DNA from: Paenibacillus sp. JNUCC-31
GTDB lineage: Bacteria; Bacillota; Bacilli; Paenibacillales; Paenibacillaceae
Assembly: GCF_014844075.1 (NCBI RefSeq)
Contig: NZ_CP062165.1
Span: 3,100,001-3,164,000, forward strand
DNA length: 64,000 bases
Reading direction: 5' to 3'
In this document: in pieces, positions 34,341 through 46,200 of the stretch
Layout: each line of letters starts with the position of its first letter
How positions within the stretch are numbered: position 1 is the first letter of the stretch
Notes under the pieces: generated by a model
Databases searched by the model: none
What the model was told of the DNA's origin: nothing
Seen by the model: the letters and a program-made list of their open reading frames with translations, nothing else
Program-made: the position numbers and the translations under genes

Positions 34341-35435
34341 TCATCCCAAAGCCAGACGGCCTGGCTGAGGTTCAGCGGCGTTATTTTTCATCTGTTTACT
34401 GCGCAATTGTCCGCAAGCCGCATCGATATCGGTACCATGCTCCATACGCACAGTGGCGTTAATGTTATTCTTTTTCAATGTATCATAGAATCCCAGAATG
34501 GATTCTTCTGTACTCCGCTGATATTGACTGTGCTCATCCACCGGATTATACGGAATCAGATTGATGCTGACCATACTTTTGCGACTGGACAACAGTTCAG
34601 CCAGTTCTGCGGCATGCTCCCGCTTGTCGTTGACGTCCCGAAGCAAAATATACTCAAACATAATACGCTTGTTTGTCGTAGCCAGGTAATAATCCACCGC
34701 GTCCATCAATTGTTCAATCGGGAAGGCCCGGTTGATCTTCATGATCTGTGTACGCAGTTCGTTATTCGGTGCGTGCAGGGAAATCGCCAGATTGACCTGA
34801 AGATTGCTGTCTGCAAATTCCTTGATCTTGTCAGGCAGCCCACTCGTGGATACGGTAATCCGCTTGGCAGCAAGCGCCAGACCTTTACGATCCTTGATCA
34901 CTTCGATGAAGTCAGACATGTTCTTGAAATTATCAAACGGTTCGCCAATACCCATTACGACCACGTTCGTTACCCGCTCACCTTGACCAGCTGCATCAAG
35001 ATACTGTTGTACATGCATAATCTGTTCCACAATTTCGCCACCGGACAGATCCCGGCTCTTCTTGATCAGCCCGCTCGCGCAAAAGCTGCAGCCAATGTTA
35101 CATCCCACTTGGGTGGTTACACATACAGTTAGCCCATACTTTTGGCGCATTAAGACCGTTTCAATCAGATTGCCGTCCTGCATACGAAGCAGAAATTTCA
35201 CCGTACCGTCCGCCGATTCCTGCTTCACATGTTCACTCAGCGAGTTCATCGTGAAATGCTCGGCAATGACATCCAGACATTCCTGACGGACGTCGGTCAT
35301 CTCTGTAAAATCATTCACACGTTCCTGATATAACCACTCCCAGATGCGGGAAGCGCGGGATTTCTTCTGCCCGTGCTCCGGCAGCCAGGCACGTAATTGC
35401 TCTAATGTTAATCCATATATGGATGATTTAATCAT
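34341..35435 (-). CDS. rlmN: 23S rRNA (adenine-C2) methyltransferase RlmN
   Basis: Radical-SAM enzyme that methylates A2503 of 23S rRNA. The cluster motif is [12 protein letters not shown] (Cys112, 116, 119 from the ATG at 35435). RlmN-like blocks [21 protein letters not shown] and [11 protein letters not shown] are present, and the C-terminal IDAACGQL carries the catalytic Cys. It differs from Cfr, whose matching blocks are GMGEAL and STIGI. The ATG at 35435 follows AGAGGA; the frame opens at 35456. Paenibacilli may carry several paralogues, so this could be a second copy. Confidence 0.88.
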   Translation of the reverse strand: MIKSSIYGLTLEQLRAWLPEHGQKKSRASRIWEWLYQERVNDFTEMTDVRQECLDVIAEHFTMNSLSEHVKQESADGTVKFLLRMQDGNLIETVLMRQKYGLTVCVTTQVGCNIGCSFCASGLIKKSRDLSGGEIVEQIMHVQQYLDAAGQGERVTNVVVMGIGEPFDNFKNMSDFIEVIKDRKGLALAAKRITVSTSGLPDKIKEFADSNLQVNLAISLHAPNNELRTQIMKINRAFPIEQLMDAVDYYLATTNKRIMFEYILLRDVNDKREHAAELAELLSSRKSMVSINLIPYNPVDEHSQYQRSTEESILGFYDTLKKNNINATVRMEHGTDIDAACGQLRSKQMKNNAAEPQPGRLALG

Positions 35436-35614
35436 GTTATTGTCCTCTTTTCGCAAAAAGCATATGGCTCATCGGTTCAATCGAAAAAACCTCTACTCTG
35501 TATTGTCCCAAAATTGACGAGGGAACACAAGGGCTTTTGCATTTCTTCCAAGAGGTTTTATTCATGGCAAATCTGCACAGCAGCTTTATGTCAAACAACT
35601 ACACTCCTCTGTAT

Positions 35615-36979
35615 TTAGAAGTGGATAATACCGGAGGTATGCAGCAGAACCAGAAACACCAGAATCGGCGCTACGTAACGCAGCATAAACAGCCATACCC
35701 GGAACCAGCCTGCACGCAGGCCGGATGCTTCGGCTGCCTTTTTCCAGAAGTAACCGGCAAAAATGGTCACCAGCAATCCACCAATCGGAAGTAAAATGTT
35801 GGACGCCACAAAGTCCATCCAGTCGAACACACTCTTCGAGCCAATGGTCCATTCAGGGAACAATCCGAGTGACAGTACCGATGGAAGCCCAACGATGAAG
35901 ACTGCAAGTGAGATAATCCATACCGCACGGCTTCGGCTCCAGGACAATCTCTCCATAAAATATTTCACTGGAACTTCCAGCAAGGATACCGCCGATGTTA
36001 ACGCCGCAATCGCGAGGAGCACGAAGAACAACCCGCCAAACAAGAAGCCCAGCGGCATAGCTGAGAAGGCTGCCGGAAGAGCCACAAAGATCAGCGACGG
36101 TCCCTGATCGGGTGCAATCCCAAAGGAGAATGTCGTTGGGAAGATAATCAAACCTGCAATGAACGCATAGATCAGGTCTCCCGCACCCACGGCTATCGTT
36201 GCTGCACCGAGGGATTGATTTTTATCAACATACGAACCATACGTCACAAGAATACCCATACCCAGCGATAGGGAGAAGAACGCATGTCCAAGCGCAACCA
36301 GTGCTGATTCGGTCGTAAGCTGCGAGAAGTCAGGATTCAGGAAGAAGGACACTCCCGCACCGGCTCCTGGCAAAGTCACTGCACGGACCATCAGGATAAT
36401 GAGCAGTACAAGCATTGCGGGAATCAGTACCTTGTTAAACTTCTCAATCCCGTTGGATACCCCTTTGGCAACAATCCAGCCTGTGATCAGGACTGCAACC
36501 AGTTGCCATACAATCGGCAAATAACCACCCACGAAGTTGCCAAATTGTCCGGCATAATCCGGATTGCTATACAACGTACCACTGAAGGACGTTACTGCAT
36601 ATTGAAGCGTCCAGCCCGCAATAATGACATAAAAGGAAAGGATGATAAACGGCGTCAGTACTTGCAGCAAACCAGCCGCAAGCCACCCTTTTTGCCCACC
36701 TGCCTTGATAAAGGCCGTAGCCGCGCTACCTCTGCCGCTCCGACCAATTGCAAGCTCAGCCAGCAGAACAGGCAGACCAATCAACAGGAGGCAGACGATA
36801 AAGAGCAGGAAAAACGCAGCTCCCCCGTTCTCTCCCGTAATATAAGGAAACTTCCACATGTTGCCGAGACCGACTGAACTGCCAATGGCAGCCAGAATGA
36901 AACCGGCCTGTGAGAAGCGTTCACCCTTGTTGGCTCCGTCTTGATTCAAATTGGGATTATTAGACTTACTCAAATTCAT
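35615..36979 (-). CDS. Sodium-dependent (NSS/SNF) symporter, YocR-like
   Basis: A 454-residue LeuT-fold transporter. The sodium-site signature in helix 1 is FILAAIGSSVGLGNMWKFPY, followed by NGGAAFFLLFIVCLL and LPVLLAELAIGR. Helices 6-8 (LGHAFFSLSLGMGILVTYGS) are clear. It imports an amino acid or related compound with Na+. No neighbouring gene points to the substrate. GGAG precedes the ATG. A good promoter lies about 35-65 bases upstream. Confidence 0.92.
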   Translation of the reverse strand: MNLSKSNNPNLNQDGANKGERFSQAGFILAAIGSSVGLGNMWKFPYITGENGGAAFFLLFIVCLLLIGLPVLLAELAIGRSGRGSAATAFIKAGGQKGWLAAGLLQVLTPFIILSFYVIIAGWTLQYAVTSFSGTLYSNPDYAGQFGNFVGGYLPIVWQLVAVLITGWIVAKGVSNGIEKFNKVLIPAMLVLLIILMVRAVTLPGAGAGVSFFLNPDFSQLTTESALVALGHAFFSLSLGMGILVTYGSYVDKNQSLGAATIAVGAGDLIYAFIAGLIIFPTTFSFGIAPDQGPSLIFVALPAAFSAMPLGFLFGGLFFVLLAIAALTSAVSLLEVPVKYFMERLSWSRSRAVWIISLAVFIVGLPSVLSLGLFPEWTIGSKSVFDWMDFVASNILLPIGGLLVTIFAGYFWKKAAEASGLRAGWFRVWLFMLRYVAPILVFLVLLHTSGIIHF

Positions 36980-37013
36980 TCTATCTACTCCATCTGTTCT
37001 AAGATTTTCCGTT

Positions 37014-37042
37014 ATTATATAACAGTCGTCCCCTCAGGTCAT
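37014..37042 (-). promoter_or_regulatory. Promoter of the NSS symporter gene
   Basis: On the minus strand ATGACC (37042-37037) and TATAAT (37019-37014) are 17 bases apart. Three TCGAAA words lie just upstream (37043-37067). The rest of the 36980-37400 gap shows no gene or recognised riboswitch. Confidence 0.6.
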
Positions 37043-37333
37043 TCGAAAATCGAAATTAATCGAAATGTTATTTATTTACAGCAATGTCTGCATTAAATAT
37101 GGCTCCCCTTCCTTCTTCGCTTAACAAAGAAAGCAGTGTGCAATGTGCAGCCCCTGTGAACCTCCTCAGAAGCAGTATGTGATAAAAAGGAGCGCGCCAA
37201 CCCTGCCCTGTTGTTCGGCACATCCGCAGATGAGCTGCAAACCTAACTAAACCATGTAACCAGGCAAATCATTCGTTTTCTCTAAACCTCAACTACCACC
37301 TAACCATAAGGGAGGCCCTGTTAGCTTGTCCTC

Positions 37334-37385
37334 AAAAAAAAGAGGTGTTCCACACAGCCAATTTCGTAGCTGAAGGGACACCTCT
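37334..37385 (-). terminator. Terminator of greA
   Basis: On the minus strand AGAGGTGTCCC pairs with GGAACACCTCT across a roughly 25-base loop and is followed by T8. It lies 16 bases past the greA stop. Confidence 0.8.
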
Positions 37386-37400
37386 ATCCATATATCCATA

Positions 37401-37877
37401 TTAGATTTTAATTTCAAGCAACTCATATTTGATAATGCCCATTGGCGCATTGACATGAATGACACTGCCTACTTCTTTGCCCATCAGTTCTTTGCCAAGC
37501 GGGCTCTCATACGATATTTTGTTATCGGCAACATCAGCCTCGGCTGGACCAACCAGCTTGTATTCAATCTTCTCGGCAAATTCAATATCATTAAGCAAAA
37601 TGGTTGAGCCAATGCTTACTTTATTCGAATCGATATTGTCCGAAGTGATGACTCTTGCTTTGGTCAGCATTTTCTCCAGAATCAAAATGCGGGTTTCCAT
37701 AAAAGCCTGATCATCTTTGGCTGAATGATACTCACTATTTTCCTTCAGGTCACCGTAACTGATTGCGAGCTTCAGACGCGCCGCCAGTTCCTTACGCTTC
37801 ACCGTCTTTAAATCCCTCAGTTCGTCCTCCAGCTTTTCCAAGCCTTCCTGTGTCAAAATCACTTCATCATTAGCCAT
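37401..37877 (-). CDS. greA: Transcription elongation factor GreA
   Basis: Rescues backtracked RNA polymerase by stimulating transcript cleavage. Length 158 is exact for the family. The N-terminal coiled coil (residues 1-75) carries LTQEGLEKLEDELRDLKTVK and the tip GDLKENSEYHSAKDDQAFME with the conserved acidic pair. The C-terminal FKBP-like domain has SIGSTILLNDIEF and SYESPLGKELMGKEVGSVIH. AGGAGATG precedes the ATG. Confidence 0.97.
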   Translation of the reverse strand: MANDEVILTQEGLEKLEDELRDLKTVKRKELAARLKLAISYGDLKENSEYHSAKDDQAFMETRILILEKMLTKARVITSDNIDSNKVSIGSTILLNDIEFAEKIEYKLVGPAEADVADNKISYESPLGKELMGKEVGSVIHVNAPMGIIKYELLEIKI

Positions 37878-38147
37878 TTTTCCATCTCCTAATCCTGCTT
37901 TCTATCTATATTCTAACCTATATCCCCTCCAAACGGTTAACATACCCCAGAAAAAGAAATTACACTCCCATTCATGGAAAGATGTGTATGCGGCATAACC
38001 TTTATAGTTCACTATCCCCTAAACTGTACTGGTACAATCACAGTAAACCTATATGTTCATCTTAACTATTCACTTTTACAATGAAATCAGGGAGCAGCCC
38101 TTCATAACGGGTACCTGCAGCCCACTACATGACTTGAGGTGATCTGG

Positions 38148-39020
38148 ATGAATGTTACATTGACTCAACCTGAAATACGGGCCTACCTGAAACGGATAGG
38201 CATTGATGATATCAAGGAGCCTACACTGGAATTTCTATCCGAAATCCAGCGGGCACATGTGCAGCATCTATCCTGGCAAACGGTCGATATTTTTGCTGGT
38301 CGGCCTGCGGGCATCGATCTTCAGGAATCGATCCAGCTTATATTACAAGGACGCAGTGGTTACTGTTTCCATCTGAATGGAGCATTCAGTATTCTGCTTC
38401 GCTCCCTGGGATATATGGTGCATTGGCATCGTGCCGGAGTTCAGCCACATGGAGAGCAGCCCCGAGTGAACTCGTTCCATCTTGGTCTTTCCGTCCTTCT
38501 GCCAGATGCAGACCCGAATGTGGAGCGTTGGATTGTGGATGTCGGCCTGGGCGGCATGCCCTTTGAACCTCTCCCTCTTCGTTATGGAACCTACGGTAAA
38601 GCGCCGTTTACTTATACATTGTTGCCATCATCCGTTGTCTCTGGCGGATGGCGACTTGAATATGAACCCAATGGGCCAAGTGAAGGTGTCGACTACGCTC
38701 CCGAAGAGCTTACCCGTCTGGAAGAGTTCCTTCCCAAGCATGAATTCTACAGTCAGTCAGCCGAATCACCTTGGCATAACGCATTTTTGCTCCGTCAGAG
38801 GGATGCAGCCCACAGCAACGAGCTGCGAGGATGCATGCTCCGCACGCATGGGATCGAAGGTATACGCAAAATGGAGATTCAAACCTACAGCGAATGGAAA
38901 GATGTACTAGCTGAGCGATTCCACGAACCGTTGGTGAATTATACGGAACTGGAACGCAGAGAAATGTGGAATCGAGTACGGGCTGCACATGAGGAATGGA
39001 AAAGAACACAACTGGCCTGA
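38148..39020 (+). CDS. Arylamine N-acetyltransferase (NAT) family protein
   Basis: A 290-residue acetyl-CoA-dependent N-acetyltransferase. The Cys-His-Asp triad is Cys73 in GRSGYCFHLN, His111 in VNSFHLGL and Asp131 in WIVDVGLGG. The N-terminal EIQRAHVQHLSWQTVDIFAG matches the family. ATG at 38148 lies 8 bases after GAGG; the frame could open at the GTG at 38139. It is 80 bases upstream of sfp on the same strand, but a functional link is not evident. Confidence 0.9.
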   Translation: MNVTLTQPEIRAYLKRIGIDDIKEPTLEFLSEIQRAHVQHLSWQTVDIFAGRPAGIDLQESIQLILQGRSGYCFHLNGAFSILLRSLGYMVHWHRAGVQPHGEQPRVNSFHLGLSVLLPDADPNVERWIVDVGLGGMPFEPLPLRYGTYGKAPFTYTLLPSSVVSGGWRLEYEPNGPSEGVDYAPEELTRLEEFLPKHEFYSQSAESPWHNAFLLRQRDAAHSNELRGCMLRTHGIEGIRKMEIQTYSEWKDVLAERFHEPLVNYTELERREMWNRVRAAHEEWKRTQLA

Positions 39021-39102
39021 GGCGACATGAGGAAGACGCGAGAAACCGGAGGAATATAAAGGAAAGCCCGCCATAGATGCCGAATACATCGTCAGGTGAT
39101 AA

Positions 39103-39795
39103 ATGATGATAACTATTCGTGTTCTGCAAGTTCCGGCAGAATTGCCGGAAGGCTACTGGAACTTTTTCCTGTCGCACGTATCGGAGGAAAGACGGGAACA
39201 AGCTTCACGGTTCGTTCGTCTGGCGGATGCATATCGCTCTGTTCTGGGTGAGGTGTTGACTCGGGTGACGCTAAGCAAGCTGACTGGCCAAAAGCCGGGG
39301 GAGCTGTTCTTTACCCGTAACCAATACGGCAAACCTGCCCTCAGTCACGCTTCCAATGTCCAATTTAATGTTTCACACTCCGGGGATTGGATTGCTTTAA
39401 TCTCTGGCGCTGGCGCTACCGCTGATCTGGGTGTAGATGTGGAAAAAATAGCGCCGATCGACATGAAGATTGCGGAACGCTTCTTCTCGCTAACAGAGAG
39501 CAGCTTTCTGGCTGCCGAGCCCGCTGAGATGCAGCTGGAGACGTTCTATCGCCTATGGACGCTCAAGGAAAGCTACATCAAGGCCGTCGGCATGGGTCTG
39601 TCCATGCCGCTCGATTCTTTCTCCATGATCCGCAACGCTGACGGGAACTGGCACTCGCCGGAAGCCGCTTCTTATCCATTCCTTAGTCTGCGGCTGGATC
39701 AAGGACATATGTTGGCAGCTTGTTCCGCAGGTGAAGAATTGCCTGCCCAGCTTGATGTCATCACAATGGAAGAGTTGTATCAGGCATTAATATGA
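39103..39795 (+). CDS. sfp: 4'-phosphopantetheinyl transferase (Sfp type)
   Basis: Attaches the phosphopantetheine arm from CoA to carrier-domain serines of DhbB and DhbF. Sfp motifs are FNVSHSGDW (88-96), GVDVEKI with magnesium ligands Asp112 and Glu114, and WTLKESYIKA (152-161) with Lys155. Length 230 is typical. It lies tail-to-tail with the bacillibactin operon, which needs it, and ends in a strong terminator. AGGTG precedes the start. Confidence 0.94.
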   Translation: MMITIRVLQVPAELPEGYWNFFLSHVSEERREQASRFVRLADAYRSVLGEVLTRVTLSKLTGQKPGELFFTRNQYGKPALSHASNVQFNVSHSGDWIALISGAGATADLGVDVEKIAPIDMKIAERFFSLTESSFLAAEPAEMQLETFYRLWTLKESYIKAVGMGLSMPLDSFSMIRNADGNWHSPEAASYPFLSLRLDQGHMLAACSAGEELPAQLDVITMEELYQALI

Positions 39796-40018
39796 CAGAA
39801 TCCCTGGCGAACCCCGCCAGGGATTTTTGATATTCAATGGACTGCATCCACATACTCTGATCTGAATGGATATCTTGTTCAACTGGGTTAATCCCCAGCT
39901 CCTCACTGATAATTCGTCGTATTTTGTTCAAGAAAGTTCCATTCATGCCCCCATCTAGCAGCATCAGCACGTAGACAATAATGACAATGGCGAGCCTAGG
40001 ATTCAGACCGAATTTCAT
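39761..40018 (-). CDS. Unrecognised 85-residue ORF after mbtH-like gene
   Basis: An open frame that overlaps the mbtH-like gene stop by 4 bases (ATGA) and so could be translated by coupling; its own ribosome site is weak. It has one hydrophobic segment (LAIVIIVYVLMLLDGG) followed by a charged region. The last 22 or so residues are encoded through the sfp terminator hairpin and the sfp 3' end, which makes a native C-terminus doubtful. It could be a small membrane protein or the start of a lost transporter. No family recognised. Confidence 0.4.
   Translation of the reverse strand: MKFGLNPRLAIVIIVYVLMLLDGGMNGTFLNKIRRIISEELGINPVEQDIHSDQSMWMQSIEYQKSLAGFARDSVILMPDTTLPL
39799..39827 (+). terminator. 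Terminator of sfp
   Basis: TCCCTGGCG and CGCCAGGGA form a 9-bp perfect stem with a 4-5 base loop, followed by TTTTT. It starts a few bases past the sfp stop. Confidence 0.85.
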
Positions 40019-40251
40019 CTGATACTCTCATGAACAGCACCAGGCATGCCTAGTTCATCACAGAGGCTCAATGGTTTCAGATCTGTCCATTGTTCAGCGA
40101 TGTAATCGAGGCATACCCGACGCTTGGCTTTGCCAAGCATCATGGTCCAACCTGCGGGTACCGCAAGGGAAGCAGGCCAAAGGGAATATTGACCTTCCTC
40201 ATTAATTAACACCAGATAATTGCTGTCTTCATGTTCAAAAGGGTTACTCAT
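40015..40251 (-). CDS. MbtH-like protein
   Basis: A 78-residue partner protein that binds and supports NRPS adenylation domains. Family motifs are NPFEHEDSNYLVLINEEGQY, SLWPASLAVPAGW and CLDYIAEQWTDLKPLSL, with the conserved Trp residues. It starts 12 bases after the dhbF stop, behind GGAGGA. Its place after dhbF matches other bacillibactin operons. Confidence 0.95.
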   Translation of the reverse strand: MSNPFEHEDSNYLVLINEEGQYSLWPASLAVPAGWTMMLGKAKRRVCLDYIAEQWTDLKPLSLCDELGMPGAVHESIR

Positions 40252-40263
40252 CGCCTTATCCTC

Positions 40264-43200
40264 CTATTTATGTTGAATGTTGCGCTTGTTCAGCTCTTCC
40301 AGCTTGGCAGCCAGTGTTCGGCAGATGTCCTCCAGCGGGCCAGGCTGACAGAGGTCCTTGTGACGACAAGCAATATCATGACGCTCCAATTGGCCTCCGA
40401 TATATGCATTCCACATTTCCGGTTCAATCGGGTCGAACCATTCCGGAATAATGGTGGAACGGAAGAAGATCAGCTCCCCCTCGAATCGGGATGGCGTGTA
40501 GGCCCCCAAGATTCGTACGGAATTTTCATAGGTCTTCCGCAGCTTCATGATGGTTTCTTCGTCCAAACTCGCCAGCGCACTGCCCTCACTGCGCAGTATG
40601 CGCATAGCTGTTGCCATATCCAGCGGCCCATCCCCAATGCTGTCCGGATCATAGCCACCCAGTGCAAGCAATGCGGTTAACGCTTCTTCCTCATCCGGTT
40701 CTCCACGAATCGGCAGATAATGGCTCGGATACGCATCCAGCATGGCGAGGAACTCTACTTCTTCGCCTTCGGACTCCAGCTGCACCGCCATGGCCTGAGC
40801 AACGTTACCTCCGAGAGACCAGCCCAGCAGACGGTAAGGCCCTTCAGGTTGTATCGAGCGGATATGACGGATGTAATCGGCCGTCATCTCTTCCAGTGTC
40901 GGCGGAAGTTCCTCAATCTCGGCAATGCCTCTGGCCTGTAACCCATAGAGCGGATACTCCATGCCCAGATGTTTCATCAGCCCCGCATAACACCAGCTTA
41001 GCCCTCCTGCTGGATGGACACAGAATAGGGGCAGATGCTTCCCATGCGTTCTAAGCGGCAGTAACACCTGAAGCGAACTTTTCCCTGAATCCGAATCCAT
41101 CTCCAACCGCTCTGCCAGTCCCGCTACGGTGGCTGTTTCGAACAGAATGCCGATTCCCGGCTCCCGGCCCATAGCCTCACGAATGCGACTCATCAGGCGA
41201 ACAGCGAGCAGGGAATGCCCACCCAGTTCGAAGAAACTATCGTCGATGCTTACACTTCGCAACCCCAGTACTTCGGCAAATAAATCACAGAGGATCTGCT
41301 CTTGCGGGTTACGGGGTGCTCTGCCACCTGTCGTTAACTGCATCTCCGGTGCAGGAAGTGCTTTGCGATCCAGCTTGCCATTCGGAGTAAGCGGCAGGGT
41401 CTCCATCGCAACGACCGCCGATGGAACCATATAATCGGGAAGGCTGGCGGATGCATGACGACGCAAAGCAGCAGATTCCAGCTCCCCCCCATCTGATGCC
41501 GGAACGATATAAGCTACAAGACGCTTATCTCCCGGCTGATCTTCACGGACAATTACTGCAGTCTGGGCCACGCCTGAAAATCTTGCCAGTGCCGCTTCAA
41601 TCTCGCCAAGCTCAATACGGAACCCACGTATTTTCACCTGCTGATCCGCCCGGCCCAAATAATCGAGCGAGCCATCGTACAGGCGCTTTGCTAGATCTCC
41701 CGTCCGGTACATGCGGGTACCCGGGGGGCCATATGGATCAGCGACGAATCGCTCTGCTGTAAGATCCGGCCGATTCCAATAACCACGGGCCAGGCCCGCT
41801 CCGGCTACATACATCTCTCCGGTTACTCCTGTCGGTACAGGCTCCAGATGATCATCCAGCACGTATACCCGAAGATCCGGAATAGCGCAACCGATCCAAC
41901 TGCTCGCCCCCTCCGTAGAACTGCCTGCATGCAGTTCCTGGTAGCTAACGTGAACCGTCGTCTCGGTGATGCCATACATATTGATGAGTTTTGGTGCATC
42001 ATCCGCATGACGTTCATACCAATCGGCCAAGCGGCCAAGCTCCAGTGCCTCGCCTCCAAAAATCACGTAGCGGAGCGCGAGCTGCTGCCCCCAGACCGGA
42101 TTTTCCCGATCCGCCTGCATGAGTTGGTAGAATGCGGATGGCGTCTGGTTCAATACGGTTACCTTTTGCTTAACAAGCAATTGCAGGAACGCTCCCGGTG
42201 AACGGCTGATCTCATGAGGCACAACGACCAATCGCCCTCCATGCAGCAATGGTCCCCAAGTTTCCCACACGGAGAAATCAAATGCATAGGAATGGAACAG
42301 GGTCCACACATCGCTCGCGTCAAAATGGAACCAGTGCTGCGTAGCATCCAACAAACGGATGACATTGGCATTCGGAATAACAACCCCTTTGGGCTTACCT
42401 GTCGAACCTGAGGTATAGATCATGTAAGCCGGGCTCAGCTCAGTTACACGTCCGTTACGTTCACTGTCTGCCGGATTTCGCTCATCCATGGCTTCCAATT
42501 GCCACAGGGTATGCGGATCGTCCATATTAATACACTGAACTTCCGCTACCTGCGGAAGCAAGGCATACACCTCTGTACTCGTTATCATCACTTTTGGTGC
42601 TGCATCTGTCAGCATATGTCTCAATCGGTCTGCCGGATAATTCGGGTCCAGTGGTAGATAAGCTGCGCCTGCTTTGAGTACGGCAAGAATACCAATGACC
42701 ATCTCCACCGAGCGAGGCAAGGCCAGCGCCACCATCTGTTCCGGCCCAGTACCTTCAGCGATCAGTAACCTGGCAAGCCGGTTGGCTCTTGCATTCAGTT
42801 CCCCGTAGCTCAAGGTGATATCCTCATAATTCAGGGCTGTCGCTTCCGGATGGGCTGCTGCTGTTATTTCAAACCGCTCAGCTATGGTCAAATGCGCATC
42901 TTCACTCAACGTAAAGGACCCGTCCTTTTCAAGCTGCGCCTGCTCTGTCGGAGTCAAGACATGAAATCTGCTGATCCGTTCATCCATCTGTTGCACTGCA
43001 TCCTCAAGCACCTGAATCCATCGGACCACAAGTTCGCCTGCGGTAGATTCCCGGAAGAGATCCGCACTATATTCCAGCACACCTTCAATTCCGGCTGGAG
43101 ATCCGTTATGCTCACGCCGCTCTGTCAGCTCTAGCGTCAGATCAAATTTGGATGAACCCACACCATGCATGCAGGTTTCCGCCGTAACACCCGGCAGATC

Positions 43201-46200
43201 GAGACGAATGTCCGGTGTATTTTGCAGTACAAGCATCACTTGGAAGAGTGGATGTTTGGAACGGGATCGCGGCGGATTTAACACTTCAACCAATCGTTCA
43301 AAGGGCAAATCCTGATGTTCATATGCAGCCAGATCGATCTCCCGCACACGGGCCAGCAGTTCGCGGAATGTGGGATCACCTGAAGTATCGGTACGCAGCA
43401 CAAGGGTATTAATGAACATGCCAACGACTTCATCCAGCGCATCATCGTTGCGTCCGGCAATTGGTGTTCCTATTGCAATATCCGTTCCTGCCCCCATTCG
43501 GGTAAGCAGCAAGGACAGTGCCGAGTGCAGCACCATGAACAGGCTGACTTTATTCTCACGTGCGGTTACCATCAGTTGCTCATGCAGACGTTGGCTGATC
43601 GTAAAGGGAACTGACCCGCCGCGGTAACTGGACACGACTGGACGGGCATAGTCAGTAGGGAACGTAACCTGCTCCGGTAAATGGGCCAGCTGGTTGGTCC
43701 AGAATTCCATCTGCCTTGCCATCAAACTGTCCTGCTGCTTCTCATCCCCCAGCAATCTCTCCTGCCATACCGCATAGTCGGCATATTGAATGCGAAGTGG
43801 CTCCCAAGCAGGGGCAGAACCCCGCAAACGTGCCGTATAAGCCTCCGACAGATTCCGGATCAGCGGCGACAATGACCATCCATCTCCGGCAATATGATGG
43901 AGCAGCAACAGCAGCACATGCTCATCTGCCCCGGTTCTGAATAATTCGGCGCGGATGCCCGGCTCAGTGGAGAGTTGAAAGCTGTAGCGTGACGCTTCTG
44001 TCAGAAGCTCGGGAAGCTCCTCCTCGGTAGCAGCGGTTACATTCCATTTCACTTTGACATCAGCGGCATTCAGGATATGCTGGCTCGCAGAACCCAGTTC
44101 AGGCGGATACAACGTTCGTAATGTCTCATGACGGTGTACAATATCCTGTAGAGCGTTCTCCAAAGCATCCGCATCCAGCTCCCCGGTCAAGCGGGCAACC
44201 AGCGGAATATTATACGTCGGATTGGCGCCTTCCAGACAATACATGAACCATAATCTCTGCTGGGCAAAAGAAAGTGGAAGCTCGCCCTGACGTGGAACAG
44301 GCTGAATAACAGGTCTCACCGATTTCGTCTGATCCAATCGTTGGGCTAGTCCTGCTGCGGTTGGAGCTTCAAATACACTGCCAATGGTTAGATCTGCACC
44401 GAAAACATCACGGATTCGTGCTGTAATTCGCCCGGCAAGCAGGGAATGTCCACCCAGTTCAAAGAAATCATCGTCAATGCCCACACGACCTACACCCAGA
44501 ATTTCAGCAAACAGACTGCACAGAATTTCCTCCTGTGGTGTACGCGCCTCCCGTCCATTGGCATTTGATAGCAAAGTGGGTACAGGAAGCCGTTTACGAT
44601 CGATCTTTTTATTCGGTGTCAGCGGCATCTCGGGCAGCAGCATGAATGCAGAAGGCACCATGTAATCCGGCAACGCATCAGCTACATATGCTCTCAGTTC
44701 TGCCAGATCCATACGATTTTCGAGTTCATACTCAGCTACTACATACGCTGCCAGCCGCTGGTTTCCCGGTTGGTCTTCGCGAGCCATGACCGTGACCTGA
44801 GTTACGCCCGGATATCTGGAGATTACCGATTCGATCTCGCCCAGTTCAATTCGGAATCCTCTAATTTTGATCTGATGATCTGCGCGACCCAAATAATCGA
44901 TGGAACCATCCGGCAGCCATTTCGCCAAATCACCTGTGCGGTACATCCGACTGCCTGGCTGACCGAAGGGATTGGCTACAAAGCGTTCTGCGGTCAGATC
45001 AGGCCTGCCCAAATACCCCCGCGCAAGTCCCTCACCCGCGATATACAGCTCCCCTGCTACACCCGGAGGTACTGGCTTCAAGCCTTGATCCAACACATAT
45101 AACTGCGTGTTGCGAACCGGACCACCAATCGACGGTTTCCCCATTGCCCCTGTCTCCAGTGCTGCTGCCGTCGAATAAATGGTCGTCTCGGTCGGTCCGT
45201 ACTGATTATTGACGTGACACCCCAGCTCCTGCAAAGAAAGCTTCAGTTCCACCGTCAATGCCTCTCCTCCGGTAATCACGGTTAGCCCGTCGAATCGCCC
45301 CGGACGGCTCGTCACCAAAGACTGCCATAACGTAGGCGTGGCCTGCATGATGGTGGTTTCCCGTTCTCTCATCTTCTCAGCGAGAGCTACCGGATCAAGA
45401 ATTGTCTCTTTATGTGCAATATCCAGCCGGGCCCCCGTCGTAAGCGGCAGAAATACTTCCAGTACGGATATGTCAAAAGCAATCGTCGTTACCGACAGCC
45501 AGCGGTCCTGCGGACCCACCCGTAATCTCGTCTTCATATCCTCAAGCAGGTTCGCCAGCCCCAGATGGGTTACGGCTACGCCCTTGGGCTTACCTGTGGA
45601 ACCTGAAGTATAGATAATATAAGAAGGATTGAGCAGAGAAGCTGTTCCTGTCAGATCATCACCTTCGGGATTCGTTTTGAGCTGGCTACTGACTTTCATT
45701 GCCATAGCCGGTTCATCCATCACCATGACAGGTGCACTGGACAGGGTCGGCAGATTGGAAACATTGCTCATCACCGTCACTACACAAGCAGGCTTGGCAT
45801 CCTCAAGCATGTAGATCAGGCGCTCTTCGGGATAGTCAGGATCAAGCGGCAGATAAGCAGCCCCCGTTTTGTGAACAGCCACAATGGCAATAATCACGTC
45901 CAGTGAACGGGGCAGAGCAATGGCTACCTTCTGTTCTGGTCCTGCCTGATATCGCTGTATCAATTCATGCGCCAACTGATTCGCCCGTTCATTCAGCTCC
46001 GCATACGTCAGGGATTCCCCTTCGAATGTCAACGCCGTTGCAGAAGGCGTGCGGCGGACCTGCTGTTCAAACCGTGCTGCCGAATGGCTGTCGGCTGGCA
46101 CCTCTCCTGTTCCATTCCATGTAACCAGTACTTGCTCACGTTCGAAAGGGAGCAGCAATTCCAGACGCCCAACCGTTTCCGTCTCCATCCCTTCCTGCAT

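Noticed and set aside
34326..35132. 268-codon plus-strand ORF
   Set aside because: Shadow of rlmN; the radical-SAM frame on the other strand is certain.
34341..35435. Cfr-type resistance methyltransferase
   Set aside because: GIGEPFDNF and STSGLPDKI blocks match RlmN and differ from Cfr.
35537..35794. 85-codon plus-strand ORF between rlmN and the symporter
   Set aside because: It overlaps the 3' end of the symporter in antisense and has low-complexity Gln/Asn/His composition.
36980..37320. Glycine riboswitch before the sodium symporter
   Set aside because: The conserved aptamer blocks are not visible; only a promoter and TCGAAA words are seen.
40611..41054. 147-codon plus-strand ORF and many others opposite dhbF
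   Set aside because: Antisense shadows of the GC-rich NRPS gene with no ribosome sites or domains.
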